Positions 1 through 8,682 of a DNA stretch of 14,510 bases are shown in pieces (position 1 is the first letter of the stretch; each line of letters opens with the position of its first letter). The translations under genes and the position numbers were made by a program. The stretch comes from Atkinsonella hypoxylon (Eukaryota > Ascomycota > Sordariomycetes > Hypocreales > Clavicipitaceae). Under the pieces are notes generated by a model that saw only the letters and a program-made list of their open reading frames with translations, was not told where the DNA came from and did not search any database. Where the stretch lies: NCBI GenBank assembly GCA_000729835.1, contig JFHB01000373.1:1-14510 (forward strand), given 5' to 3'.

Positions 1-475
1 CCCCCCTCTCCCCGTGTGTCGTATAATGGCTCAGGGCTGCCACGCTGACAGATTAAGCGGGACATTGCGCTCGGCCAGGCTCACCCGAAGAATTCTGTCG
101 GCCCTTGCCACTCACGCTACGTCGGGGGGGAGAAGAGTTCCCAGTCACATCCTGATGTTACTCCTCCAGGATCAATGGCACACGATGGCCATCATTTGTG
201 ATCACAGCGCAATGCTTATTCCTTTTTTTTTCTTTGGGGTTTTTTTTTTCTTCTGCACTGGCCCCCAGCGACAAATACGAGGCCTCGGAGCGGTATATAA
301 AGAAGTGGCTGCATCCCCCCCCCCTCCGATCAATCAACCCCATCCAACCCAGTCGGCTCTCTCTCACTTCTCCATCTCCTGAAGAAGTCGTCGTCTTCTC
401 GCTTTTTTTCTTTTTTTATTTCTTTTTTTGCGCCCCCAACTCCTCGTTCTTTATTCAGTTCGCTCGCTTCCCAAG
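1..475 (+). promoter_or_regulatory. Upstream and 5' leader region of the cell-wall protein gene
   Basis: This gene-free stretch leads into the ATG at 476. It contains long homopolymer and pyrimidine tracts (T-rich runs near 221-251 and 402-428, a C run near 315-325), a TATA box at 294-301 and a CT-rich stretch between the TATA box and the ATG. CT-rich leaders next to a TATA box are common in strongly expressed fungal genes. The open frames here are low-complexity and are not convincing genes. The first dozen bases are C-rich and nothing can be said about what precedes them. Confidence 0.55.
294..301 (+). promoter_or_regulatory. TATA box of the cell-wall protein gene
   Basis: The sequence TATATAAA lies about 175 bases before the chosen ATG at 476 and is followed by a pyrimidine-rich stretch. 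That spacing leaves a leader of roughly 140 bases, normal for a fungal gene. The transcription start itself cannot be read from the sequence. Confidence 0.6.
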
Positions 476-1285
476 ATGTCTGTCCTGAAAGCCGTCTTCA
501 TGGGCGCCGGCGTGGCTAGCGCCTGGGCCGTCTCCTCCAGCTCTGCCTCCTCCAACTCGACCGGCGCGGCTACCCCGACCCCGTCTGCCGGCGGGGATGA
601 CTGCGCCAAGCGCTGCAACCACGAGTTCAACGTCTGCCGCACGGCGCCCGACGCCAACATGTCCTACTGCGCCTCCCAGATCGCCGCTTGCGTGGGCTAC
701 AACCCCTTCAACGAGGGCACCTTCACCAGCCCTACCGCCTGCGCTAGCACGGCCCCTACCTCCACCTCCGCCTCCGCCTCCGCCTCTACCTCTGGAGGCG
801 TCGTCTACACCACCGAGATTCTCACCGCGTACACCACGTACTGTCCCTTCGCCACCACGCTGACCATGAACAACAAGACGTACGCCATCACCACGCCTAC
901 TGTCCTCACCATCACCGACTGCCCTTGCACTGTTTCCAAGCCCATGTCCTCCGGTTCTGCTCCTCCCCAGAGCACAGGCGGTGGCCAGGACTGCGCCGCT
1001 AAATGCCTGGCCGAGGACAACGCCTGCCGCAATGCCCCCGACGCCAACATGTCCTACTGTTCCTCCAAGCTCGCTGCTTGTGTCGGCTACAACCCCTGGG
1101 AGTCTGGCAACTACGTCACCCCCACCACCTGCTCTGGCGCCGCGCCCACCCCTGCTCCCACCCAGCCCTCTGGCACCATCACCGGCGGCCAGCCGCCCCA
1201 AAGCTCGCTCCCCGTCACCGCTGGAGCCAGCCAGATGGCTCCCGCCATGGCTCTTATTGTCCTGGGTGCCGCCGCTTTGCTGTAA
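476..1285 (+). CDS. GPI-anchored cell-wall protein with two six-cysteine modules
   Basis: A 269-residue secreted surface protein with no visible intron. I start at the ATG at 476 (context CAAGATGTC) because it gives a compact signal peptide (about residues 1-18, ending in ASAWA). The upstream in-frame ATG at 428 would hide that signal. Residues 42-89 and 172-219 are two copies of one module, each with six cysteines at identical spacing (C-x3-C-x6-C-x10-C-x6-C-x16-C) and sharing the strings APDANMSYC and ACVGYNP. Between them, residues 110-153 match a module common in fungal GPI-anchored wall proteins (TAYTTYCP ... LTITDCPCTV). Ser/Thr/Pro-rich linkers, likely O-glycosylated, join the parts. 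The last 20 residues are hydrophobic after a small-residue stretch, as expected for GPI attachment. The six-Cys module does not have the eight cysteines of CFEM. The role is probably structural or adhesive in the wall; no enzyme motif is seen. High confidence in the gene, moderate in the role. Confidence 0.87.
   Translation: MSVLKAVFMGAGVASAWAVSSSSASSNSTGAATPTPSAGGDDCAKRCNHEFNVCRTAPDANMSYCASQIAACVGYNPFNEGTFTSPTACASTAPTSTSASASASTSGGVVYTTEILTAYTTYCPFATTLTMNNKTYAITTPTVLTITDCPCTVSKPMSSGSAPPQSTGGGQDCAAKCLAEDNACRNAPDANMSYCSSKLAACVGYNPWESGNYVTPTTCSGAAPTPAPTQPSGTITGGQPPQSSLPVTAGASQMAPAMALIVLGAAALL
599..742 (+). repeat. First copy of the six-cysteine module
   Basis: This encodes residues 42-89 of the cell-wall protein, with Cys at residues 43, 47, 54, 65, 72 and 89. 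It pairs with the copy at 989-1132. Identity is strongest in the middle (APDANMSYC), which suggests an internal duplication within the gene. Confidence 0.8.
989..1132 (+). repeat. Second copy of the six-cysteine module
   Basis: This encodes residues 172-219 of the cell-wall protein, with Cys at residues 173, 177, 184, 195, 202 and 219. All five inter-cysteine distances equal those of the first copy at 599-742. Confidence 0.8.
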
Positions 1286-1505
1286 ATGCAGGCAAGCTGG
1301 TTGGCGTAACATGGTTGGTGGGGTGCGCATGCATGTATATATCATAGTCTTTTAATGTACCTCCGCTGCTGTGGTGGATTCGTGTCCACTCGGGACACGG
1401 GTGTTAGATCGAGATTCGAGATTTTTTTTTCTTTTCCTTTTTTTGGCTCCATTTTTAGCCAGTGTTAGACGCCAAATATAATGTCGTGGGACTCTTTGTA
1501 CGAAA

Positions 1506-1518
1506 AATAAAAAATAAA
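1506..1518 (+). terminator. Putative polyadenylation signals after the cell-wall gene
   Basis: Two AATAAA hexamers (1506-1511 and 1513-1518) lie about 220 bases after the stop codon in an A-rich stretch. They are the best candidate 3'-end signal for the gene ending at 1285. Fungal poly(A) signals are loose, so this is only suggestive. Confidence 0.4.
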
Positions 1519-2589
1519 AGACATGTCCACTGAGAATTATCAATTTGAGTGAGTCAAGCAAAAAAGGTTCAAAGCTTTACGAGGCTACTCTTCTTCATTC
1601 TCTCTCCGCTGTCGCTTGTGAAATGAATGCATCCTTCGCCCAGAGTGGGAAACGGTAGGTCGGCCGTGCAGCACTGTGAACACCCTTGTGAGACAATGTC
1701 TCTGAGCTCGAGTCAAGGAAGCAGCGCGCAGGAGCCCTCGCACATCCGATCTACCGGACCCGGGATTGCCCGTCTTCTGTACCTGATCTCGATAATTGCC
1801 CCGTTTCCGTCTGCCGTATCACTGATCCGACTCAATTCTCACGGCAAAGAAAAGGAGGCGGACATGGCGGGAAGCACACGGTCAGTGCGCCCAGCTGTGT
1901 CTGAGCGGGAAGGATGTAACCCCGGCCACGACTGCCGAAAGCGTCTGGTTCTCTTTTCAGGGGCGCCGGCCGTGCGTCGTGCCTGCCTTGCTCCACTCAC
2001 TCACTCTGCAGCACTGAATATTGGATCGTCACTTTATCGAGCTAGTCTTCGTTCAACGTTGCGAAGCATACATGCAGTCACGCGGGCGACAGTTCAATCC
2101 GACCATTTGCTCGACGACTAATAAATAGCATATCTACTGTACGGAATACCTAGGGTAACTACGGAATAGAGAGCACAACCAATTCATCCACATCTTGCCT
2201 CGCCCCGCATTGTCTACGTGTCATAACATAAATTGGTAGATACCTTGTCACGCCCGCACATTGTGTCCCTTCATCAAGATGACACCCATACTCACAAATA
2301 CAGCTTGGTGCATATGAGTGAGGCGACTGATTGGTGGCTTGGTGGAAAGAGGACCGAGCCGCCGCACGTCATCACTTTCAACGTCAATTGTTATTTCGGG
2401 CCAACACTTGGATGATGGGTTCCTGACGTACTCCGTACCCAACAAACATGAGGGGGACTCGAAGAGATGGCTGCCAAGGCCTTTGAAGCTGCGAGAATGA
2501 GAACGTGCAGCTGCCGTTCTGTCCATTATCACTTGATCCTTGTTACGGGGGCAAGACATCTGATAATCTGGTGTTACAATACTATCATA
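1519..2589. other. Intergenic stretch with no supported gene
   Basis: I see no gene with recognisable domains, splice structure or compositional support. The longest open frame (1627-2121, plus strand) has no signal peptide, repeat or motif I know. The part from about 2130 onward becomes AT-richer and carries the first copies of the TACGGAATA/TACTCCGTA motif (2140-2148, 2160-2168, 2429-2437). Confidence 0.5.
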
Positions 2590-2972
2590 TCCCTTTAACA
2601 GTGGTAAGGCCTCAGGTAGGTCACGAGCGGGGACGTGGGCCCATTAGTATGCGGCTGAATGAAAGGTACTTTACTTATTTTTATACAGGAACGTCTCTAT
2701 AATAGAAGTTCTAGCAATTTCCTTCTGTATCAAGAGGTGTATAGCATATATCGCAGCTGTAGCGCGTTTTTGGCACCTTCGACCGGTTAGCTACATCGCG
2801 AGAGGCCTCACCTAGACCGCTCTTAGAAGCAGTGGCCGAGCCTGACAAGAAGCTCTTTACGGAGTATTATAGAGGTTGTTCGCAATAAAGCCACTTTTAT
2901 TCTCTTTTATAGTATATATCGAAAAGGGTGTGGGTCTGTGACCTGCCTGAGGCCTTAGCATTGTTAAAGGGA
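2590..2972. mobile_element. MITE-like element with 35-bp terminal inverted repeats
   Basis: Bases 2590-2624 and the reverse complement of 2938-2972 agree at 32 of 35 positions; both begin TCCCTTTAACA and continue through AAGGCCTCAGG to AGGTCAC. Weaker matching continues inward: CTCTATAATA near 2694 on the left is mirrored by TATTATAGAG at about 2865-2874 on the right at nearly the same distance from the end, so the arms may be about 110 bases of decayed inverted repeat. A partial further copy (GGCCTCACCTAG) lies near 2806. There is no coding capacity for a transposase, so it looks like a non-autonomous element of about 383 bp. I could not find a clear target-site duplication. It ends three bases before a 16-base palindrome and about 40 bases beyond the last readable part of the GRDP pseudogene. 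Confidence 0.6.
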
Positions 2973-2974
2973 CG

Positions 2975-2990
2975 TATTCCGTACGGAATA
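2975..2990. repeat. Perfect 16-base palindrome next to the element
   Basis: TATTCCGTACGGAATA is its own reverse complement. It is the most symmetric copy of the dispersed motif and sits just outside the right inverted repeat of the element at 2590-2972, so it could mark an insertion site or be a dimer binding site. Neither is shown. Confidence 0.6.
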
Positions 2991-3014
2991 GAATGGACGA
3001 AAATGAAGCTCATG

Positions 3015-5311
3015 TCAAACATGTGGCGCCGCTCTCGGGTTGTCTTTCCGGAAATACAGAGTCGATCCACTGTAATATGCGTAGCCCCAATGGTTGTAGT
3101 ACTCATCTCGTGGGGGAAGCTTTCTGTCTTTCTTTCCCGCCCTCTTACAAGCTTTCACATAACTAGTTTTCCTCCAGTTTAGCCTCCTTGCGGGTCCGCA
3201 AGGAATCGAGAATGCTCTTCTGGCCATCGCTATTTACTGATCGAACGGCATTATGGGCTGGTATGTGTGCGGAATTGTCTGGAGGGCATAGTTTAGCCTT
3301 TTCTGAGCGATAAAATTCTTCTAGATATTTACCGCCCTTTGAAATGCCCATCATTGAGCCTACTCTAGACGTGTGAGAGGCTCGTACAGCTATAATGATG
3401 ATCGAACGGTGTTAGGCATGTTTGATGCTTTCGGGGGGTCAAATAAGGGACGACAGCTTACACTCGCAGTATCAGCAAGTACATTCACTGTACAGTGCAT
3501 GAAAGTCTTTCTGATATGTCTTCGAAGTCCACTCAAATGCCTTATTCAGCTTGGTCTCTTCAATTTTGTCGTCATGGTCAATGAATTTGAACATCCTAGT
3601 TGTTGTGTAGGAATAATACGAAGACGGTGTGAGCTGGTGAGTGTGCCAGGCTAGATCTATGTCCAACGTCGGTACAGCAACGTTATACGGATATCTCTCA
3701 ATGATCGTCATGAAATTGATGTACTTATCAATGAGTCGCTTCACAGTATCGCCTATGGACGGGCTGTGAAGCTAGTTAAATTTGACTATCTTGTCAACAA
3801 ACACCCCTTGGCGCATCACAGCACCACATAGATCCAGTGCAAATGGCGAGAAATTCTCCCAATATCGGCTCATCATTTTGCGTATACAAACTTTCGACTT
3901 TGGAGGAATGTAGCATCGGGCTTTGAATCGATTTTCCACCCCGTTGATCGCACACAGCCTTTTCTGGTCGCGCATAAACCCTTCAACCATCCCTTCACTG
4001 TTCTCCATGGTTGGATTCCTGTGTGCATTGAAGATTTCCTGGATTTGAATGTGAAGATCAAATTGAATCATGCGGTTAGGGAAAGTTCTCGGAAGAGTTC
4101 TTGGCGTGAAAGGGCGTCAAATAACTTCTGGCATCTCTGTCTGAGGATCCAGTATTGTTCCTGGCATTGGGACAGACCGAGTAAGAAGAAGTGCAGCATC
4201 CTGTACGAACTTACGGACTGACAGCGCCTCCTTACAAATGATGTTTCCGCAAGCTACGCAGCCATAGTTTAGTTTGCCGTCTCCGTAGCCTTTTCCGACA
4301 AGGTCAGGTACCCTAAAGAGTCTCAGCGTCTTTGTTCGTGTAGAAGTAATTCCCCAGATTTGAGCATACCCATCTAGTTCATCATGATTCATGCTGTCGC
4401 TGCATCTAGTCCATGGTATATGATTAGGCACCAAACAATGTGGGCAGTTCAAAATCTTTGTCATCGGGTCATCCACATTTGACCAACTATGACCAGTGGC
4501 TTCAGTCCAGCAATTTTTACACGTTTCACTAGCATGATATTCAAATCGAGTGTCGATGGCTCGGTTGATAAGATGCCAGGACATACCGCTTTCCCATAAC
4601 CATTTTAGTGAGACTCTCATGGCGTCTTCTAAGAAAGAGCGAGGATTAAGCATGTGAGAGTGAAGTACCATTAGCACATCTAAGAAGTCAGCATGGGCTA
4701 AGAATGTTGCTACACAGGTGAAAGGGGTCACGAACCTAAGGGAGGCAAAGAGTCAATCTTCTCGAAGGAGGATAGAATGGGGAATCTGGAATATAGTTCG
4801 GAGTGTTCCTTTGCTATTTCACCTTCTGTTAAGCAAGTGGAAGTCTGCATACTCTTCCACCACGCCTCATAACGCTCAACGGCGCGTGCAACATAGAGAG
4901 CCCATCTCTTCTCGCGAATTTTACTTAAGCCAAGTTTGACTTTCTCTGTCTCTTTGTTCTCATCCTGGATGATATTATCGACATTGCCCGGCTGGGAGCT
5001 GTTTGCATTGGCCATGACAATATTGTCGTGAAGGCCGAACAGTCCGTCCGTATACCCTACATCCTCTTTCAGTGCGTGAATCGCATGCAGCAGTTTTTAA
5101 GTGCACAATACACGAAGCGTTATCTGGTGTCCATTTTTGGAGTCGCATCACCTATTAACAAGTTTGCAAAAGACGCTGTGAGATCAATGTCGTTGCTTGG
5201 TTCTGGCTGGTTTGAATTGTGACCATTGTCATTCGCAGCATATGCCGGGGTTGCTGCTGTTTCAGTCACGCCGGCGCTAACGGCACCCATTGTGGCCGTT
5301 GATTCAAGCAT
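3015..5311 (-). pseudogene. Decayed glycine-rich-domain (GRDP/DUF1399-like) protein gene
   Basis: Fragments in order on the minus strand match the fungal GRDP family (function in fungi unknown; plant relatives are linked to stress responses). From the N-terminus: a variable start (ATG at 5311), a KLLHAI..LKEDVGYTDG-like stretch (about 5030-5103), REKRWALYVARAVERYEAWW (4857-4916), LDVLMVLHSHMLNPR, a CPHC..IPWTRC pair, RKMMSRYWENFSPFALDL (3832-3882), the hallmark LDIDLAWHTHQL (3631-3666), a CPPDNSAH..AHNAV stretch, and RDEYYNHWGYAYY near the end. Two consensus introns survive: 4735-4680 (56 nt, branch GCTGAC) and 3461-3390 (72 nt, donor GTAAGC, branch CCTAAC). Damage: in-frame TGA at 4117-4119, TAG at 3772-3774 and TGA at 3472-3474, the last two exactly where relatives carry Trp; an extra base in the A run 5094-5098 with a compensating shift near 5126-5129; a frame change near 3163; and loss of the usual C-terminal tail. 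A TATA box lies at 5431-5437. High confidence in family and decay. Confidence 0.85.
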
Positions 5312-5430
5312 GTGTGGAGGATTCCGTACACTATTCCGTACTTAGGTATGGATTAATCGAGATGGTCTCCGAAGAAAGGACTTCGCCTCAGGAGACTGGT
5401 TCGGATCGAGTCTCTGGAGAAGAAGGGCTA

Positions 5431-5437
5431 TTTTATA
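5431..5437 (-). promoter_or_regulatory. Putative TATA box of the GRDP pseudogene
   Basis: On the minus strand this reads TATAAAA, about 120 bases before the candidate ATG at 5311. The position is right for a core promoter and suggests the control region survived longer than the coding frame. Confidence 0.35.
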
Positions 5438-5625
5438 AGCTTTGCGGCTGATTGATTGTTGGATCTTTGGCTTAAAGTTTTGCTTGATCCCTCTCACGAC
5501 GCCTTGTGCGGAGGTCGACAAGGCAGACACGTTCATTTTCGCAAAGCTCCAACTTCCCGCGGAAGGAGGGATGATGTGCTGCGCCTGCCACTTTGTAAGT
5601 CAACCACTGACGTGTGCACCGCATG

Positions 5626-5857
5626 GCCGGCCTGCGCAACGCCCGATCAGATAGCGCCGAGCGTGGAGGGTGGGCCAAGAGAGATTTCCTAATCTTTGAT
5701 TGGTCGAAAAGGCAGGTACACTACGGAACGTTTCACTTCCGGGCCACTCCACATGACTCCCCCACATTCTAACTAATTGAAATTATCTGTATTCCGTACT
5801 CCGTATAGTAGGTCCGGTCCACTTAGCTATACCCGATCGGGCGTTGCGCAGGCCGGC
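5626..5857. repeat. 23-bp perfect inverted repeat enclosing about 186 bases
   Basis: Bases 5626-5648 (starting GCCGGCCTGCGC, ending CGCCCGATC) are repeated exactly, inverted, at 5835-5857. Bases just beyond either end match only partly. The enclosed sequence carries two overlapping copies of the dispersed motif (5790-5805) and no coding capacity. It could be a small non-autonomous element of about 232 bp or a cruciform-forming site; no target duplication is evident. Confidence 0.6.
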
Positions 5858-6469
5858 AACCGTAGTCGTATCATGATTAACTATCAGCTCTCCCCCAACC
5901 ACCCAACACTGACCACACAAAATGCTGGCTTGTCCCTAAGCTGAATGCGGGGCTGACTTCCTTCAAGTCTCAGATGACAGGCAGCAAGGTAGCTAGCTAG
6001 CTGCCAGGCAAATTGCATGGCGGAGTCTACGGAAACCTGAAAACCTGCCATGAAATTGTCTCTCCCCCCACCGCGTGTCACTCCTTTTGATGCGCATCAT
6101 ATTTCTGCCAGCCCAGATATGACACAAATCCATCACTTACTCAGGCTCGGGCCGGAGACGGTCCTTGATGCTTCTCCATGAAGGGAGAAGACATGCAGAC
6201 ATCGGCGCGCGGTATATACTGTTTGGTCCATAGTTACTCGTTCTCCAATGGAAGTCAGGTTACAAAGGGGCGGCATGGTCGGCATGGTCGGCTTGTGTGT
6301 ATACTCAAATGGCCGCAGATCTTGAACCTGTCTTTTGCATATTGTTTCTTTTTATATCTGACAGCATCAATTGGTGCATTCTAGCGAGGCTACCTGCTTC
6401 CACATCGCCTACAGCCACTCGGATGGCCGGGGTGCTCGTAGCTGCGCCTTGCCCCTGACGTATGTATAG

Positions 6470-6485
6470 TTCCGTATATACGGAA
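6470..6485. repeat. Perfect 16-base palindrome TTCCGTATATACGGAA
   Basis: A second fully symmetric form of the dispersed motif, in a gene-free stretch about 615 bases before the GH5 start codon. It has the symmetry of a dimeric protein-binding site, but it could equally be residue of a repeat element. Confidence 0.5.
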
Positions 6486-6718
6486 TACTGGTCCACCATT
6501 CTGACTGTGGCGTCCGTCGCTGTGCCCGAGAGAAAAACCATGAGCGAAAAAGGCTGCGGAGGACCGTTGGCTAGCCAGTCTAACGGGTCCAAGTGACCGC
6601 TTCAACTTGCCTGACGTGGGTGCATCATTTATGAAATACGAAAACCAGTCACACTTACATGCCAACACGAGACTTGACATGACAGTCCTTCTTTCGTTGT
6701 CACATGTTCCCTGTTTCC

Positions 6719-6757
6719 TTTTTCTTTTTCTTTTTCTTTTTCTTTTTTTTTTTTTTT
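6719..6757 (+). repeat. TTTTTC hexamer array running into a T15 tract
   Basis: Cytosines recur every six bases (6718, 6724, 6730, 6736, 6742) in an otherwise pure T stretch that ends in 15 T. It is upstream of the GH5 gene on its coding strand. Such pyrimidine tracts are frequent in fungal promoters and exclude nucleosomes. It may also be a plain microsatellite prone to length change. Confidence 0.6.
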
Positions 6758-7100
6758 CCCACGCCGTCTGTCAAGATCTTCGCGAGGAGGTAACTTGTTG
6801 TTACTCTTGGTCGAACGATATATACGCCGTCTTTCGCATTTGCGTTGTGCGCTTTCACATCCTCTTGGGCCTCATCCGCGCGACCTGCATTAGCATTGCG
6901 AAAAACGCTCCCATGTCCATTGTGCGGTAATTAAGTTTCCCCCTGCATCTCAGCGACGCACCGCGGCTACATCAGCGCAACCGTGTCCACGCCAACGTCT
7001 CGCTTCCTCTGCCGTCCTGATTTCGAGGCCATTGCATGGGGAAGCCAAAGCTCGTCATCAATTAGAATCGGCGAGAAGAAACACATTCCGTCTGGCGATC

Positions 7101-8682
7101 ATGCGCCCTTGTCCGGCTTTACTCGGCCTTCTGGCCGCCCCTACGGCCGTCATGGGCAAGATGAAGTACCTGGTGTGTTTTGTGTGAAGTCTCTTTGTTG
7201 GGAAGCGCAAGCGGAGCCATCTAACAAACGTTCAACAGGGAGTGGCCATGGCAGGAATCGATATCGGTTGTGACATTGATGTGAGCGAATTACTCCTATG
7301 CTGGCGCATCCCGATACTAGGCACTTGGTGATGCTAATTGCTTGCTTTGTCAGGGCACATGTCCGTTACATGCCCAAGTACCGCTGGCATCGCTGGGCGG
7401 CGCCGACTCAGAGGGACAGATGAAACATTTTGTAGACGACGGAATGAACACTTTTCGACTACGTACGTTGCGCCCAGTCCCCCGAATTCTCCAACGATCC
7501 ATCATGAGTAGTGTAACCCGATTCTCACAACCATGTCATCAGCAATGACATGGCAGTATATCACAGGGGGGCAGCCGTCGGATAAATTGGACGACACGAA
7601 CTGGGGCAATTACGATCAACTAGTCCAAGCATGTCTGAAGACCGGCTCGTACTGTATGCTTGACCTGCACAACTTTGCACGATACGACGGGGGCATCATT
7701 GGCCAAGGCGGGCCGACGAACGAAGTCTTTGCGGCCCTTTGGAAGCGAATTGCCACCTTCTACGCTAAAGAAGACAAGATCATTTTTGGTCTCATGAACG
7801 AGCCCCATGATCTGGACATCCAGCTCTGGGCCAAGAGTTGCCAAGCGGCTGTAACAGCCATCCGCGAGGCCGGTGCCACATCACAGATCATTCTGCTGCC
7901 GGGCACGAATTTCTGCAGCGCGGAAACCTTTGTGTCGACCGGTAGTGCCGATGCCCTTGCTGCCGTCAAAAATCCGGACGGCTCGACGGACAACTTGGTG
8001 ATGGATCTGCACAAATACCTCGATATCAACAACTCCGGGTCTCACAGCACGTGCACCACCAACAACGTCGCAGCTTTCAGGACAATCTCGGACTGGCTGA
8101 GAAAGAACAAAAGGCTGGGCATCATTTCCGAAACGGGTGCATCAATGGAACCCTCGGTGAGCTTTTCTTGTGCAGTCGCATTTTCCCGCCATTGTGTCGA
8201 GCAGACGTGTAATTCTGACATGAGATCAGTGCATGACCATGTTTTGTGAACAGAATGAATTCATTGCCCAGAACGAGGATGTCTTGATAGGTTTCGCGGG
8301 TTGGGCCGCAGGGGGTCTCGGCACGGACTATATCCTCACTCTGGCTCCAATAAAGACCGGCAACACATGGACCGATAACAAGCTCATGAAGCAGTGCATA
8401 CTCACTCCTTTCGTCAAAGATGCCGATGCCACCCCATCGTCCTCCTCGTCTGCCTCATCCTCTACCCCGTCATCCACCCTGTCGCCCACGACGACGACCA
8501 TGCAAAGTTCACAGACAAGCCAGACATCAGCTACACCTATACCTGGATCTACTGGTTCCAAGAACGCTAGCAACAAGAGTGACACCAGCCAGACCAAGGA
8601 CAATGGCTCGAGTAGACTTACAATTTCGACATTGTGTATTCTTCTAGCATGCATGGGCAGCGTTGCATCTGGTTTTACTTAA
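7101..8682 (+). CDS. GPI-anchored GH5 endo-beta-1,4-glucanase (cellulase)
   Basis: A secreted glycoside hydrolase family 5 enzyme of the fungal endoglucanase II type, which cuts internal beta-1,4-glucan bonds. Five exons give 429 residues: 7101-7172, 7239-7280, 7354-7462, 7543-8156 and 8230-8682. The four introns are 66, 73, 80 and 73 bases with GTGTGT/GTGAGC/GTACGT/GTGAGC donors, CAG acceptors and CTAAC/CTGAC-like branch points, and every junction restores the family frame. The ATG at 7101 opens a hydrophobic signal peptide (about 1-18). Seen motifs: GIDIGCDIDG, FRLP (72-75), HNFARYDGG, LMNEPHD with acid/base Glu161, DLHKYLD, ISETGAS with nucleophile Glu271, and GFAGWAAGG. There is no CBM1 cellulose-binding domain. 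Instead residues about 346-406 are Ser/Thr-rich and 408-427 are hydrophobic, a typical GPI signal. So it probably sits on the membrane or wall and may act on beta-glucan near the cell. It appears intact. The gene after it is convergent. Confidence 0.93.

Larger units (their letters stand above)
2140..6488. repeat. Island of dispersed TACGGAATA / TACGGAGTA motifs
   Basis: The motif TACGGAATA or TACGGAGTA (or its complement, or a near-copy) occurs at 2140-2148, 2160-2168, 2429-2437, 2858-2866, 2975-2990 (a perfect 16-base palindrome), 5321-5328, 5332-5340, 5722-5728, 5790-5798, 5797-5805 and 6470-6488 (containing a second perfect 16-base palindrome, 6470-6485). I found none in the rest of the window. 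The copies flank the GRDP pseudogene on both sides, and one lies inside the inverted-repeat element at 2590-2972. I do not know their function. Confidence 0.6.
5312..7100. other. Intergenic stretch between the GRDP pseudogene and the GH5 gene
   Basis: No supported gene. It holds the minus-strand TATA box at 5431-5437, six of the dispersed TACGGAATA-type motif copies, the 23-bp inverted repeat (5626-5857), short simple duplications (GGCATGGTC twice near 6272-6290; GCTAG repeats near 5990), and a pyrimidine tract at 6719-6757 upstream of the GH5 gene. A TATATA near 6818-6823 is a possible promoter element for the GH5 gene but is nearly 280 bases from its ATG. Confidence 0.5.

Noticed and set aside
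455..1345. A 296-codon minus-strand open frame opposite the cell-wall protein gene
   Set aside because: Its Gly/Arg/Ala-rich translation is the complement shadow of GC-rich coding sequence. The plus-strand frame has a signal peptide, cysteine modules and a GPI tail.
1627..2121. A 164-codon plus-strand open frame
   Set aside because: No motif, signal, repeat or splice evidence, and no coding-like composition I could recognise.
5342..5536. A small minus-strand open frame (64 codons) ahead of the GRDP pseudogene
   Set aside because: No recognisable motif. The stretch also contains the TATA-like box and is better explained as promoter sequence.
6305..6592. A 95-codon minus-strand open frame
   Set aside because: It runs through the palindromic repeat at 6470-6485 and has no family-like feature.
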